DNA of 45,408 bases, taken from Haloquadratum walsbyi J07HQW2 (GTDB lineage: Archaea; Halobacteriota; Halobacteria; Halobacteriales; Haloferacaceae). The DNA lies in NCBI RefSeq assembly GCF_000415985.1, contig NZ_KE356561.1, positions 2,266,417 to 2,311,824 on the forward strand, written 5' to 3'. The notes below the pieces were generated by a model that did not search any database, was not told the origin of the DNA, and saw only the letters and a list, made by a program, of their open reading frames with translations. Positions 9,506-18,485 of the stretch are shown here, piece after piece (the stretch's first letter is position 1; every line of letters begins with the position of its first letter). The translations under genes and the position numbers were made by a program.

Positions 9506-10260
9506 ATGTCAGAGTTGAGAACTTGCAACAAGTCAGAGCCGTCTGCGACAAGGCGAAAAAACGGTGTGGGTGTTGACCTCGGCATTTGTCACTTCGCGGC
9601 CGTCACGTACAGCACGGAGGATGCCGATCTGTACCCCGGGAATCGTCTGAAACAGGACAGGGACGGCTACTATTTCCTGAAGGAAACCATCAAATGCAAT
9701 CACTCGGGCGGACAAAAATCCACTTGTCTTCACACCAAGTGGTCGGAGCGCCGCACCCAGTTCACTCCACTTCTTCCACATCCTCTCGAAGTATATTGTT
9801 CAACGGTGTCTTGAGAGGGGTGTTGGGCGCATTCAGGTCGGTGGGTTGGAGAGTGTCTCTGAGGACGAGAACGGTCAACGGTGAGTCGAAGAATTGGGGC
9901 ACACACGGCAACCTTGATTTGCATGCATGGGCGTTCGATCGCTTCACCTCGATTCTCGAATACAAGGAGAAGGTCGAGGGGATTCAACTCGGAGAAGTGT
10001 CAGAACGCGACACGAGCAAGACATGTTGCGTGTGATGCGGCGTTCAACGCTGACAATGGGGCGGGGGCGGAGAATATCCGTCTCGACATCAGCAATAGTG
10101 AAAGTAACTCCGAGTCCGCACCCAGTTTGGGGGATAGGACCCCCGGCTGGTTAGCACAGCCCGACGTCTACCTCTGTGAGTTGTCCAGCGGATTCCAACT
10201 GCAGGAACAAGTGGTAGACTCCAAGTCATAATATCCCAAACGCGGTCGGGATTCCGTCGT
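9506..10260 (+). mobile_element. tnpB: Decayed IS1341-type element carrying a tnpB pseudogene
   Basis: Fragments of a haloarchaeal TnpB (IS200/IS605-group RNA-guided nuclease) appear in three frames. First comes GVGVDLGICHFAAVTYST and LYPGNRLKQD (RuvC-I Asp region), then ESKNWGTHGNLDLHAWAFDRF and EVSERDTSKTCCV, then CDAAFNAD, ENIRLDIS and GWLAQPDVYL, ending at TAA 10229-10231. The zinc-knuckle segment between TCCV and CDAAFNAD is deleted, and several frameshifts and stops are present, so no nuclease is made. The 3' end runs into a small ATCCC/GGGAT hairpin (10233-10252), as expected for the guide-RNA end of such elements. The left end is not resolved, and no tnpA partner is visible. Confidence 0.75.
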
Positions 10261-10559
10261 CTGCAGGCGCGGGAGGATGTCAATCTTGAATTGTCTATGA
10301 TACCATTAGGTAATACCCATTCAACAGCGGTTGTCTTAGGTTTAATTGAAACACTGTCTCTGCCACCTGCTCGTGATCTTCCCTCAATCACCAATCACTA
10401 ATCAGACGTTTAACGCCTCAATTAGACTGATATCTGTGATTAACGAGAACTCTGTATCCCCTATAAACCGACACCAACGGTTCTCTTCGGATGTATCCAT
10501 ATCGTAGTCGTAATAAAATATTAATACTATCAATATCTTTCATGTTATTATATTAGTGC
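10261..10559. other. Gap between the TnpB remnant and the atoE-like gene
   Basis: About 300 bp without a supported gene. The left part may hold the right end of the transposon. The last 60 bp are very AT-rich (TAATAAAATATTAATAC) and presumably contain the promoter of the transporter gene. Confidence 0.4.
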
Positions 10560-11987
10560 ATGTCAGCAACAAACGGCACAATCATTGAGCGGGTCGGGTA
10601 TTGGTTTTCTGATAAGGTGGAACGATGGATGCCAAGCCCATTTTTATTCGCGGTCATCCTCACATATCTGGTCTTCCTTTCCGGACTAGCCTTCACCAGT
10701 TCCGGTCCTGCGCAGCTGATTCAAAGTTGGTATGACGGGTTCTGGGCATTCCTTACTTTTGCGATGCAGATGGCATTAATTCTCATGACTGGATTCGCTA
10801 TTGCGTATCACCCGCGAGTCAATGATGTGATCACGCGGTTAACCGAGATTCCATCAAGCGGTAAACAGGCGGCAGTTCTTGTTGGCGTGGTAGCAATGGT
10901 GCTTGGCTGGATTCATTGGGGATTCAGTCTGATTCTTGGTGGTATTTTTGCACGTGAGATGGGTGTGACGGCTCACGAGAAAGGGATCGACGTCCACTAC
11001 CCGCTACTCGCAACAGCTGGTTACCTGGGTCTTGGACTAACCTGGCACTGGGGACTTTCAGCCTCTGCACCACTCCAGATTGCAACAGAAGGAAACGCGT
11101 TTATTGAAATGGGGATTGTCAACGGAGTTGTCCCGACGTCGGCAACAGTCTTCAGCAGCTATGCAATTATCCTGTTTGTGCTCTCGGTTGCCTTCGCCGC
11201 GACGATGCTCTATCTACTTGCACCTGGCTCAGAGAGAGCACAGGGAATCGAAGAGTTTGTTGACCCGACGACTCTAAACAATGAGGAAACAGATGAGGTT
11301 GCCACAGACGGATCAGGCGCCACCGTCAGCGCCAGTGCTGGCGCCACAGCAGACCCTGTCCCTGCTGAGTTGATCGACAACAGCCGGATTCTTGGCATCA
11401 TTATCGCGCTCAGCGGTGTCGGGCTATTCGTTTTCCAATTTGCCCAGCAGGGGCTGGATGCCCTCTCACTTAATGTCGTGAACTGGGGATTCCTTTTTGC
11501 TGGTCTACTGATTTACACCAATCCCTCGGCATACCGTGAGAAGTTCAGTGAGGCTGCGTCCTCTGCGGCTGGAATCATTCTTTTATTTCCGTTTTTTGCG
11601 GGAATTCAAGGGATCATGAGTGGATCGGGACTTGCGGAGTTGCTCGCGAATCAACTCGTTGCTGTTGCAAGTCCTGCGACGTTTCCGATTATTGCGTGGC
11701 TCACAGGTAGTATTATTAATCTCTTTGTTCCCTCTGGTGGCGGTGAGTGGATTGTTGTCGGACCGTCAGTGCTTCAAGCAGCGAGCGATCTTGGTGTCCC
11801 AGCAGGGAAGGCAACAATTGCGTATGCCGTTGGCGATGCCCACACAAACTTGTTGAACCCATTTTGGGCACTCCCATTGCTTGCTATAACCGGTATCAGA
11901 GCTCGCGAGATGTTCGGATACGCTGTTGCAATGTTGCTTCTCCTCATTCCATTTCTTACGATTGCGCTCTATATAGTCCCGTACTGA
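10560..11987 (+). CDS. Short-chain fatty acid / acetoacetate transporter (AtoE family)
   Basis: A 475-residue integral membrane protein with about 12 hydrophobic segments. Family landmarks of AtoE-type short-chain fatty acid transporters are clear: MPSPFLFAVILTYLVF near the start, IHWGFSLILGGIFAREM, GLGLTWHWGLSASAPLQIA, and LFVPSGGGEWIVVGP with a DAHTNLLNPFWALPLL motif near the C terminus. A polar low-complexity loop (about residues 235-270, T/A/S-rich) lies between the halves. The gene is convergent with the acetone carboxylase operon, whose product is acetoacetate, so uptake or export of acetoacetate or related C2-C6 acids is a sensible role. The substrate is inferred. The frame is intact. 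Confidence 0.9.
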   Translation: MSATNGTIIERVGYWFSDKVERWMPSPFLFAVILTYLVFLSGLAFTSSGPAQLIQSWYDGFWAFLTFAMQMALILMTGFAIAYHPRVNDVITRLTEIPSSGKQAAVLVGVVAMVLGWIHWGFSLILGGIFAREMGVTAHEKGIDVHYPLLATAGYLGLGLTWHWGLSASAPLQIATEGNAFIEMGIVNGVVPTSATVFSSYAIILFVLSVAFAATMLYLLAPGSERAQGIEEFVDPTTLNNEETDEVATDGSGATVSASAGATADPVPAELIDNSRILGIIIALSGVGLFVFQFAQQGLDALSLNVVNWGFLFAGLLIYTNPSAYREKFSEAASSAAGIILLFPFFAGIQGIMSGSGLAELLANQLVAVASPATFPIIAWLTGSIINLFVPSGGGEWIVVGPSVLQAASDLGVPAGKATIAYAVGDAHTNLLNPFWALPLLAITGIRAREMFGYAVAMLLLLIPFLTIALYIVPY

Positions 11988-12408
11988 CGACATTAAGTAC
12001 CACCTGCTCATTATTGCCGCGTCTTTTATTTCAATATCCGGATGAGTCTGAATTTATTAGGTGCAACAGATGTGCCAGATTTGATAAGTGATATCTTGGG
12101 TACTGCCGATGCTTCATCCATTCTTGAATCTGAGCAGTCACACACTATTCTGATGAGAGTGTGCGCTATTCCGTCTCAGTATCTGTGTCATACAGACTCT
12201 ACAGCATCTAACTGAACTCTCGGGTGCAGGTCTGTTGAACATAAATGAGGTCTTAATCACTCCATCGATACTCTTCGCCATCTTAAAAAGTGAGTGCGCT
12301 AGTAAATAATGCCAGCATGTGTAGTTAGCGACAAGACAAAACTACTGTCAAGATACCATATCATACCGAGGACTGATCGCGAAAATGAAAGACGTCTGTA
12401 TCGAGAGC
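11988..12408. other. Convergent intergenic region
   Basis: These 421 bp between the transporter stop and the gamma-subunit stop hold no frame I can support and no recognisable RNA gene. As a convergent gap it should contain the terminators of both units; a clear hairpin-plus-T-run was not seen. Confidence 0.4.
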
Positions 12409-12924
12409 TTACGCTGGCTGTGAATCCGGCGATGGGATTGGCTCGTCAATCCAGTCTGTGTAGAATGTTTCAATATCTGGTTCGAACTCGTGGATGATAG
12501 GATATCCGGGCATGACGTTGTTTACTTCAAGCAGCGTCTTGCAGCCAGGGCAGAAATACTCTCGAAGCTCCATGTAGTCTGGGTGTGGATGCATGTCTTC
12601 AGGATAGATTTCGAGATACTCTTTCTCTGTATCTCGAACGTTAATCAAGGCATCATGCTTCCAGTTCTTGTCGTGTTCGCAGAACTCATGACCACAGTCG
12701 CATTTGATTATCCACTGATCTCCTGGTTTAGCAACGACGTATAGATGATCTGCATATGGAATGACAATCGGGTCGTCCCAATCGACCCGATCTTGAAGCA
12801 CATCACGAACCGTTTGAAACCGATCCGCGTCCTTGAAATCACTCATCATATCGTGCAAATCGCTCCATTCGAGATTATCGTCGACTAAGTCTTCGATTAT
12901 CTCACGGGGATAGCTTTCTGGCAT
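12409..12924 (-). CDS. acxC: Acetone carboxylase gamma subunit
   Basis: A 171-residue protein matching the small subunit of acetone carboxylase in length (bacterial AcxC is about 170-180) and sequence. It begins YPREIIEDLVDDNLEWSDLH, then IVIPYADHLYVV and IKCDCGHEFCEHDKNWKHDA, and near the end has YFCPGCKTLLEVN. The paired CxCGxxFC and CPGC motifs look like a metal (probably zinc) site. It is the last gene of the operon, 17 bp after the alpha-subunit gene. It assembles with the alpha and beta subunits into the cytoplasmic enzyme that converts acetone and bicarbonate to acetoacetate with ATP. Confidence 0.92.
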   Translation of the reverse strand: MPESYPREIIEDLVDDNLEWSDLHDMMSDFKDADRFQTVRDVLQDRVDWDDPIVIPYADHLYVVAKPGDQWIIKCDCGHEFCEHDKNWKHDALINVRDTEKEYLEIYPEDMHPHPDYMELREYFCPGCKTLLEVNNVMPGYPIIHEFEPDIETFYTDWIDEPIPSPDSQPA

Positions 12925-12941
12925 TTGTATTCACCTCTGGA

Positions 12942-15497
12942 TTAGTCATCATCCGTTGCTTGTGCTCTTGGTGCTTGGTCGAAGGATAAACTTGGACCCG
13001 AAAGATCCTGAATCGACCGTTCGCTGTTCCATGTGTATGGTACCTCTGGTTCATCATCTCGACCGACTCCAAGCCACGTTTCGTGACTTTTAGTTGGATT
13101 ATTCCATTTCTTCTTCATACCAGTCTTGAACCGATTTTCAAGCGACTTCGCAGCATCCTCGCTTAGTGAGAAGCGGAAGTCATCTGATAGATCCCAGAAA
13201 TTGCGGTAGAAGTCGGTGAACTGCTTACTCATCCGCATGCTACTCTCATATGTTTTCTTGACGTCCTCAATCAGATCCTCTTCTTGAATACGCACGCGCT
13301 CGTTTTCTAACCATTCGGAAACCGGCTTGGCTTTTTCTGCACGTTGCTTCATCCGCTTTGCGCGGAGCTTTTCAGTCGCTTCTTGATCGAGTTCCCACTC
13401 ACCCTGCACAGCAGAGTTGTGTTTAGCTTCAGTGTCAACTTGATCGACAACGACGGCATATGCGTCCTCAGCGTGTCGAGGTAGGACGTACCCGTCGTGA
13501 ATATCCTCAACGACCTTCTCTGGTTCTCGTTCTAGTGGATCACCTAGCCCTGAACCCCCGCGAAGGTAATTCAGGTACATATCATACTCATCGAATTCCT
13601 TTGGTGTGCTAATACCCTCAGGACGACGGGTAACATCAGCCTCGACCTTAGACTCAAAGTCACCGCTTTCTGGGTCTAGGTCAGACTGTGGGTAATCCTC
13701 TCCACTCTCAAATCGTTCTTTCAGATCGGTGTCTTTGGCGTTGAGGATGTAGCCTGAGGCGGCTGGATATCCACCAAAGAGACCACTATCGCTCGACATG
13801 TACCCATTACCCATTTCATAAAGCAGCCATCTACTCACGTCTTTGACTGTCCGCATTGACTCGAAGCCTGCGCCACCTGTCCGTCGACCTGCACCGCCGG
13901 TATTTGGTTTGACATTTCGTCCAAGGAACGGCAGCGGTTCGGTCATCTCCCAGACCTCGGCGTCACCGCTGTCGCCCTCTGGGTTCCAGATCGCTGCAGC
14001 GTGTGGTTCACCGTCCTCAACATAGCGAGCTCCGGTGCCCTCACAGGCAGCTTCGAAGGAATTCACCGCATGAAGCTTGCCAAACTGATCAATGCCACCG
14101 CCCTGAAGCCAGTTTGAGGTATTCGCGTTTCCGGAGTTGATCTCCTCGCGGAATCCACGGGAGAAGTATCCACGTGAGAGGTGTTGCCAGAGTGGCGCCC
14201 ACGCAGATACGAGGAAATGCCACGCGTACGCGTGTGCAGTCTCCGTGTTCTGTGTATTTGCCCACGACCCTTCTGGGAGGTGGAAATCACAACTGTAGTA
14301 CGCACCGTCATTGACTAACTTATTCGGAATCACCGTCTGAGTGAGCATTACCCAAATACCACCCTGGATAGCAGCAGGCGTACAGTTATATGGATGCCAA
14401 CCCCACTTATTAGCTCCCTCGAAAGACACCTGGAAGGAGCCATCCTCACGAACATGCAACTCAGAGGGAGCGTGCATAAGATGATTCTCACTCGCATACG
14501 GTCGTGAGAGGTTATCTTGTCCCTCATAAAGTGCGTCGACAAACGATGCACCACGATAGGTACCCGGTAACATCGTCTTCTGGATCCGACTTCGGAAGCC
14601 CCGACGACCGTCCTCAATCGCCTCACGAGAGAGCTGTTTGAATTTCTCAATCCCATAGTCGTCGATAAGATCATTCACTGCGTTGCGAATCATCAAACAA
14701 CCAGTCATCCGCGTCCGCTCATCAAGTTTCAGGAAATCCGGCGTTCTGGTTTTGTCTGGGAAGTCATTTTTCCAAGAATTGTATATTTCGAAATCTTCTC
14801 CAATTTTTCGAGCAGTGTAGTGAGCCCCATCACCGAATCGAGAAGCCTGAGATACATTCATACTTCCAGGACCAACCGCTCCTGTATCGATAACATGATT
14901 GACACCACCAGCCCAGGCAATTAGCTCGCCATCATGGAAAATTGGAATGAGGGTCGCAATATCACAGGGGTGGACGTTGCCCACATGCGTATCATTATTG
15001 ACGAAAATATCGCCGGGCTCAATCCCAGGACTTTCCTCGTAATCATGATTGATCATATATTTGATTGCCTCACTCATCGTGTGGATATGCACGATGATTC
15101 CTGTCGATATTGCAATCGAGTCTCCTTCCGGTGTGAACAATCCATAACAGAGTTCGCCCTCCTGTTCAACAATCGGGGTTGCAGCGACCTCCTTTGAGGT
15201 TTCCCGTGCGTTGACGAGTTCGCCACGCAACTGTGCGAACATCTGCTCGTACTCGATTGGATTTTCATCCTTCAGCGAGAGCTTTTCGAACCCTGCGTAG
15301 TGATCTGTCTCATCGGTTTTCTCCTCAATATCTTCGAACTGTCCGCGAAGGCTCTGTCCGCCCCAGGCGATACCTTCACCGTTTTGCAGCTTTGTTCGGA
15401 CTTTTCGCTGTTCCTCCTGCATGAGTGGAAAGCTCTCTTCGCTTTGACCGTGCTGTTCTTCTGCTGATCCGTCTGATGCGTGTTCTTCTGAACTCAT
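12942..15497 (-). CDS. acxB: Acetone carboxylase alpha subunit (hydantoinase B-like)
   Basis: An 851-residue hydantoinase B-type protein, longer than bacterial AcxB (about 775) because of an acidic low-complexity N terminus (SSEEHASDGSAEEQHGQ) and extra C-terminal helices. Family regions include ISTGIIVHIHTMSEAIKYMI, GDIFVNNDTHVGNVHPCDIA, GGVNHVIDTGAVGPGSM, WGWHPYNCTPAAIQGG and LRGGSGLGDPLEREP. In the known enzyme this subunit carries out the carboxylation step. It lies downstream of the beta gene across an unusually long 145-bp gap and immediately upstream of the gamma gene. The acidic additions fit halophilic adaptation. Confidence 0.93.
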   Translation of the reverse strand: MSSEEHASDGSAEEQHGQSEESFPLMQEEQRKVRTKLQNGEGIAWGGQSLRGQFEDIEEKTDETDHYAGFEKLSLKDENPIEYEQMFAQLRGELVNARETSKEVAATPIVEQEGELCYGLFTPEGDSIAISTGIIVHIHTMSEAIKYMINHDYEESPGIEPGDIFVNNDTHVGNVHPCDIATLIPIFHDGELIAWAGGVNHVIDTGAVGPGSMNVSQASRFGDGAHYTARKIGEDFEIYNSWKNDFPDKTRTPDFLKLDERTRMTGCLMIRNAVNDLIDDYGIEKFKQLSREAIEDGRRGFRSRIQKTMLPGTYRGASFVDALYEGQDNLSRPYASENHLMHAPSELHVREDGSFQVSFEGANKWGWHPYNCTPAAIQGGIWVMLTQTVIPNKLVNDGAYYSCDFHLPEGSWANTQNTETAHAYAWHFLVSAWAPLWQHLSRGYFSRGFREEINSGNANTSNWLQGGGIDQFGKLHAVNSFEAACEGTGARYVEDGEPHAAAIWNPEGDSGDAEVWEMTEPLPFLGRNVKPNTGGAGRRTGGAGFESMRTVKDVSRWLLYEMGNGYMSSDSGLFGGYPAASGYILNAKDTDLKERFESGEDYPQSDLDPESGDFESKVEADVTRRPEGISTPKEFDEYDMYLNYLRGGSGLGDPLEREPEKVVEDIHDGYVLPRHAEDAYAVVVDQVDTEAKHNSAVQGEWELDQEATEKLRAKRMKQRAEKAKPVSEWLENERVRIQEEDLIEDVKKTYESSMRMSKQFTDFYRNFWDLSDDFRFSLSEDAAKSLENRFKTGMKKKWNNPTKSHETWLGVGRDDEPEVPYTWNSERSIQDLSGPSLSFDQAPRAQATDDD

Positions 15498-15642
15498 ATG
15501 TCGTCTGATATTTTCATCTGTTTACAGCCAGATGAAGGCTGGTGTAGTGCACCTACCTCACTCTGGGTGGATTTTTGCCTCATGACCCTCTAGTGTGATA
15601 GATGCATATCTACACGAAATATCTGCAATATGAGACTGCCGA
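15498..15642 (-). other. Intra-operon spacer of the acetone carboxylase genes
   Basis: A 145-bp spacer separates the beta and alpha genes, while alpha and gamma are only 17 bp apart. It contains a small CAGCC/GGCTG inverted repeat near 15525-15541 and AT-rich stretches. It could hold an internal promoter or an mRNA processing site that adjusts subunit ratios; this is inference. Confidence 0.35.
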
Positions 15643-17817
15643 TTACTCCTCAGGCATGAGGTGGTGAACGCGGTGCTTATCTAGGGATGTCTTGTAATTC
15701 GGCGGAACCACATATGTCGTTGCCTCACCTTCAAGAACTGCAGGACCACTGAGTTCGTTACCTGGGTTGAGGGCATGAAGATCATACACATCTGTTTTGT
15801 CCCACTCACCGTCCCAGTATGCCTCGCGTGACCCCTTGATTGCGTCAGCAGGTGGCTCAGCGCCCATTACTTCTTCTGTCGGAATCTCTGGTTTGACGAC
15901 ATCACGAACACCGCGGACAGATGCCTGTGTGATCGTATGTCCGAGCTCTGGGGACCGTGCTTCTTCGGAGTACTGCCGTCGGTAACCCTCTTCGAATGTA
16001 TCTATCAATTCGGCTAATTTCTCGGGGCTATCAACGCGAGAAACAGGTGACCGAATATCGATGCTGTTGAGCTGCCCTTGATACTGCCCGAGGATGTTGT
16101 ATTGGAACTCAACTTCATCCATTCCAATGTCACTTTTGTCGAACTCATTTTTGACCTTCGCCTCGAGATCCTTCCAGACTTGCGTCAACTCTGCTCCGGC
16201 AGTAGTGGCTGCAGTATCCATGGATAGATCAGCATCAATATCGATGCTCGTGGTCTGATCGTATCGATATTCATAATCGGCTGCACCACAGCCAAACGCA
16301 GAGAACCCAGCAGCCCACTCTGGGATGAGTACCTCATCGAAATTCAGATTCTGTGTATATCCGGCTGTGTGGACCGGTCCACCTCCACCATAAGAGAGAC
16401 ACTTGAAGTTCGATGGGGCGTACCCCTCACCAGTCACGACAGCTTCAAGATCGTTCTGTAATTTGTTTTCGAGGATCTTGATAACCCCCTCTGCCGCCTC
16501 GTATACACCCATATCTAATTTATCTGCGACTTGTTCTTTGATAGCTTCTTCAGCCACCTCACGACTGATTGGCATGTCGCCACCAAGGAAATTCTCTGGG
16601 TCAATCCAACCTAATGCAACGTGACAGTCGGTCACAGTTACCGTCTCAACATCGGTCTCAGTCGCACAGACGCCGACTTTGTCTCCAGCACTCTCTGGAC
16701 CGAGTTCGATCTTATCGAATGTTGGGTTTACTCGAACGTAACTGCCGGTTCCTGACCCGACACTGTCCATGTTGACCATTGGTAATGACAACAGAAGTCG
16801 AGCCATCTCTGGACTATAATCGATTTTCCAGTCATTGTCAATGATGATCCCCATATCGAAGCTGGTTCCACCAATATCGGTACAGACGAGATTATCATAG
16901 CCGAGTTCCCTCCCGAAGTAGTTCGCCCCAATCATGCCACCAATCGGGCCGGAGATCAGTGTCCGTGCAAGCTCATTCGCGTATATATCGATTGTTCCAC
17001 CGTGACTCGCCATGACTCGGACGCCGACCTCACCACCATGGTCATCAACTGACTGCTGTACTCTCGTCAGTTGTTGCCGTGAGGGCTCTGCAGCAAATGC
17101 CTCCGCAACAAGCGTATTCAGTCGTGGAAGTTCCTTCAGGGTAGGATAGTACTCACTCGACAACATGACTGTCGTATCCGCATCATGTTCCTCAATGACC
17201 TCTTCGGCGACTTCTTTCGCTCGTTGCTCATGTCTATCCTCTTGATATGAGTGAAGAAACATAACCGCGATTTCGTCGACGCCCTGGTCAAGAAGGTCGG
17301 CAACACCCTCTCTGATGTCGTTTTCATACTGATCGAGAGGGATCAATTCATTCCCTTTGACATCGATCCGCTCTCGAACACCTCTGATTCGTTTCCGTGG
17401 AATAAGCGGTTCTGGGTGCTTGTGCGTATTCACGTGCAGACGATCTGAGTATGAAAACCCAGTATATGACTGCCGCCCACGCCCCATTCTGAGCGTGTCT
17501 TCCATCCCAGCGGTGGTGAGAATACCAACATCGACTTCACTTTCGCGCTCAACCAGCCGATTGAGCATTGCCGTTCCTGAATACACCGTTGAGACAAGAT
17601 TTGGAAAAGCATCGTCCACATCGAGCTCCCATGAACCGAGTGCATCTTTAGATGATTTGATGAATCCTCGGGATTCATCCTCAGGAGTAGTCTTTGCCTT
17701 CCCAACTGTAAATTTGCCATTCTCATCCATCAGAAACGTATCGGTCAATGTTCCTCCAGCGTCAATTGACAATGTTTCTGCTTTGTGCTCTGAAGAATCA
17801 TTACCTGAGGTTGCCAT
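15643..17817 (-). CDS. acxA: Acetone carboxylase beta subunit (hydantoinase A-like)
   Basis: A 724-residue hydantoinase A-type protein, close to bacterial AcxA (about 717). The N-terminal nucleotide-binding motif LSIDAGGTLTDTFLMDENGK, the second ASKHA-type motif VCTDIGGTSFDMGIIID and the region CLSYGGGGPVHTAGY are intact. This subunit is the ATP-using half of the enzyme, phosphorylating acetone and bicarbonate. It is the first gene of the operon acxA-acxB-acxC. Its upstream region carries a palindrome and a TATA-like box, and an HTH_10 regulator pair lies further upstream in the same orientation. The start at MATSGNDSSEHKAET gives a short acidic leader ahead of the domain. Confidence 0.94.
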   Translation of the reverse strand: MATSGNDSSEHKAETLSIDAGGTLTDTFLMDENGKFTVGKAKTTPEDESRGFIKSSKDALGSWELDVDDAFPNLVSTVYSGTAMLNRLVERESEVDVGILTTAGMEDTLRMGRGRQSYTGFSYSDRLHVNTHKHPEPLIPRKRIRGVRERIDVKGNELIPLDQYENDIREGVADLLDQGVDEIAVMFLHSYQEDRHEQRAKEVAEEVIEEHDADTTVMLSSEYYPTLKELPRLNTLVAEAFAAEPSRQQLTRVQQSVDDHGGEVGVRVMASHGGTIDIYANELARTLISGPIGGMIGANYFGRELGYDNLVCTDIGGTSFDMGIIIDNDWKIDYSPEMARLLLSLPMVNMDSVGSGTGSYVRVNPTFDKIELGPESAGDKVGVCATETDVETVTVTDCHVALGWIDPENFLGGDMPISREVAEEAIKEQVADKLDMGVYEAAEGVIKILENKLQNDLEAVVTGEGYAPSNFKCLSYGGGGPVHTAGYTQNLNFDEVLIPEWAAGFSAFGCGAADYEYRYDQTTSIDIDADLSMDTAATTAGAELTQVWKDLEAKVKNEFDKSDIGMDEVEFQYNILGQYQGQLNSIDIRSPVSRVDSPEKLAELIDTFEEGYRRQYSEEARSPELGHTITQASVRGVRDVVKPEIPTEEVMGAEPPADAIKGSREAYWDGEWDKTDVYDLHALNPGNELSGPAVLEGEATTYVVPPNYKTSLDKHRVHHLMPEE

Positions 17818-17873
17818 TGTGACGAATTACCCTGTTAAATGATTAGTGATTACTCCTAAATCGAAAAAATCTC

Positions 17874-17914
17874 GATGATATATGTTCTTCTTTAAATAAT
17901 GACTATATATCATC
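17874..17914. repeat. Inverted repeat bracketing the acx TATA-like box
   Basis: The arms GATGATATAT (17874-17883) and ATATATCATC (17905-17914) are perfect 10-bp complements separated by 21 bp, with the TATTTAAA box in the spacer. This is a candidate binding site for a dimeric regulator. Confidence 0.55.
17891..17898 (-). promoter_or_regulatory. TATA-like box of the acetone carboxylase operon
   Basis: TATTTAAA on the minus strand, about 73 nt before the acxA ATG. This position predicts a leader of roughly 45-50 nt. It sits between the two arms of an inverted repeat. Confidence 0.45.
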
Positions 17915-17915
17915 A

Positions 17916-17929
17916 AAATGATATCATTT
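17916..17929. promoter_or_regulatory. 14-bp perfect palindrome upstream of acxA (candidate operator/activator site)
   Basis: AAATGATATCATTT is a perfect palindrome centred about 28 bp upstream of the acx TATA-like box. That placement is where archaeal activators usually bind. The neighbouring HTH_10 protein is the obvious candidate to bind it, but this is inference. Confidence 0.5.
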
Positions 17930-18069
17930 ATTCTTGGATATAAGGACTGATACCCACTGACTATTTTTCCCTTGCAATGATCAAAGCAGTGACTAGGCGA
18001 AGATATGGTACTTGAAAAATGTCGACTAATGTCTTGTCAATCGCAGTATGATCGAAATAACGAATTAAC

Positions 18070-18483
18070 TCAAGCATTAGACGGATGTATCTCATACTCT
18101 AACCCTTCTAGGGTCATGATCTGTTCACCGAAAATAAGATGCCCCGAGAGTTGTTGATGGAGTAATAACGACTGCATCAATTCATCAACGTGGACTTTAC
18201 CGGCGCTCGTCCGATCGAGGATGCCAATACAGATTCGATCAGCGTCGACTTCTATCGCAAACTCGGTCAGGTTTGCAGCGGTATCCTCCTCTGGAAGTGT
18301 GTCTACCGTATATCTGACATCGCGATCAATCTCAGTGATTATCTCTTCTATAGGGGGATCAAGATGTGGAACAGACGGTAATTGTAGTAGATGGACATCC
18401 TCATCCGCGGCAACAACCGACTCAAAAACCTCATTGATGAACTGTTGAGACTTGGTTGAATTAATAATAAAGATAGTTGTCAT
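18070..18483 (-). CDS. UspA-like protein paired with the HTH_10 regulator
   Basis: A 137-residue acidic protein with a UspA-like alternation of strands and helices: TTIFIINSTKSQQFINEVFE, a middle helix with LTEFAIEVDADRICIGILDR, and a C-terminal half with DELMQSLLLHQQLSGHLIF. It lacks the clear G-x2-G-x9-G nucleotide loop of ATP-binding Usp proteins, so ligand binding is uncertain. It starts 2 nt after the stop of the HTH_10 gene and is surely co-transcribed. It could tune that regulator or the acetone pathway. Confidence 0.6.
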   Translation of the reverse strand: MTTIFIINSTKSQQFINEVFESVVAADEDVHLLQLPSVPHLDPPIEEIITEIDRDVRYTVDTLPEEDTAANLTEFAIEVDADRICIGILDRTSAGKVHVDELMQSLLLHQQLSGHLIFGEQIMTLEGLEYEIHPSNA

Positions 18484-18485
18484 GA

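Noticed and set aside
9229-9576. 115-residue frame as the N-terminal half of TnpB
   Set aside because: It shows none of the usual N-terminal TnpB features, and another frame through the same bases is equally plausible. Only the part from about 9555 onward matches TnpB.
10089-10394. Minus-strand 101-residue frame
   Set aside because: It runs antisense through the TnpB remnant end and has no recognisable domain; it appears to be a shadow of former coding sequence.
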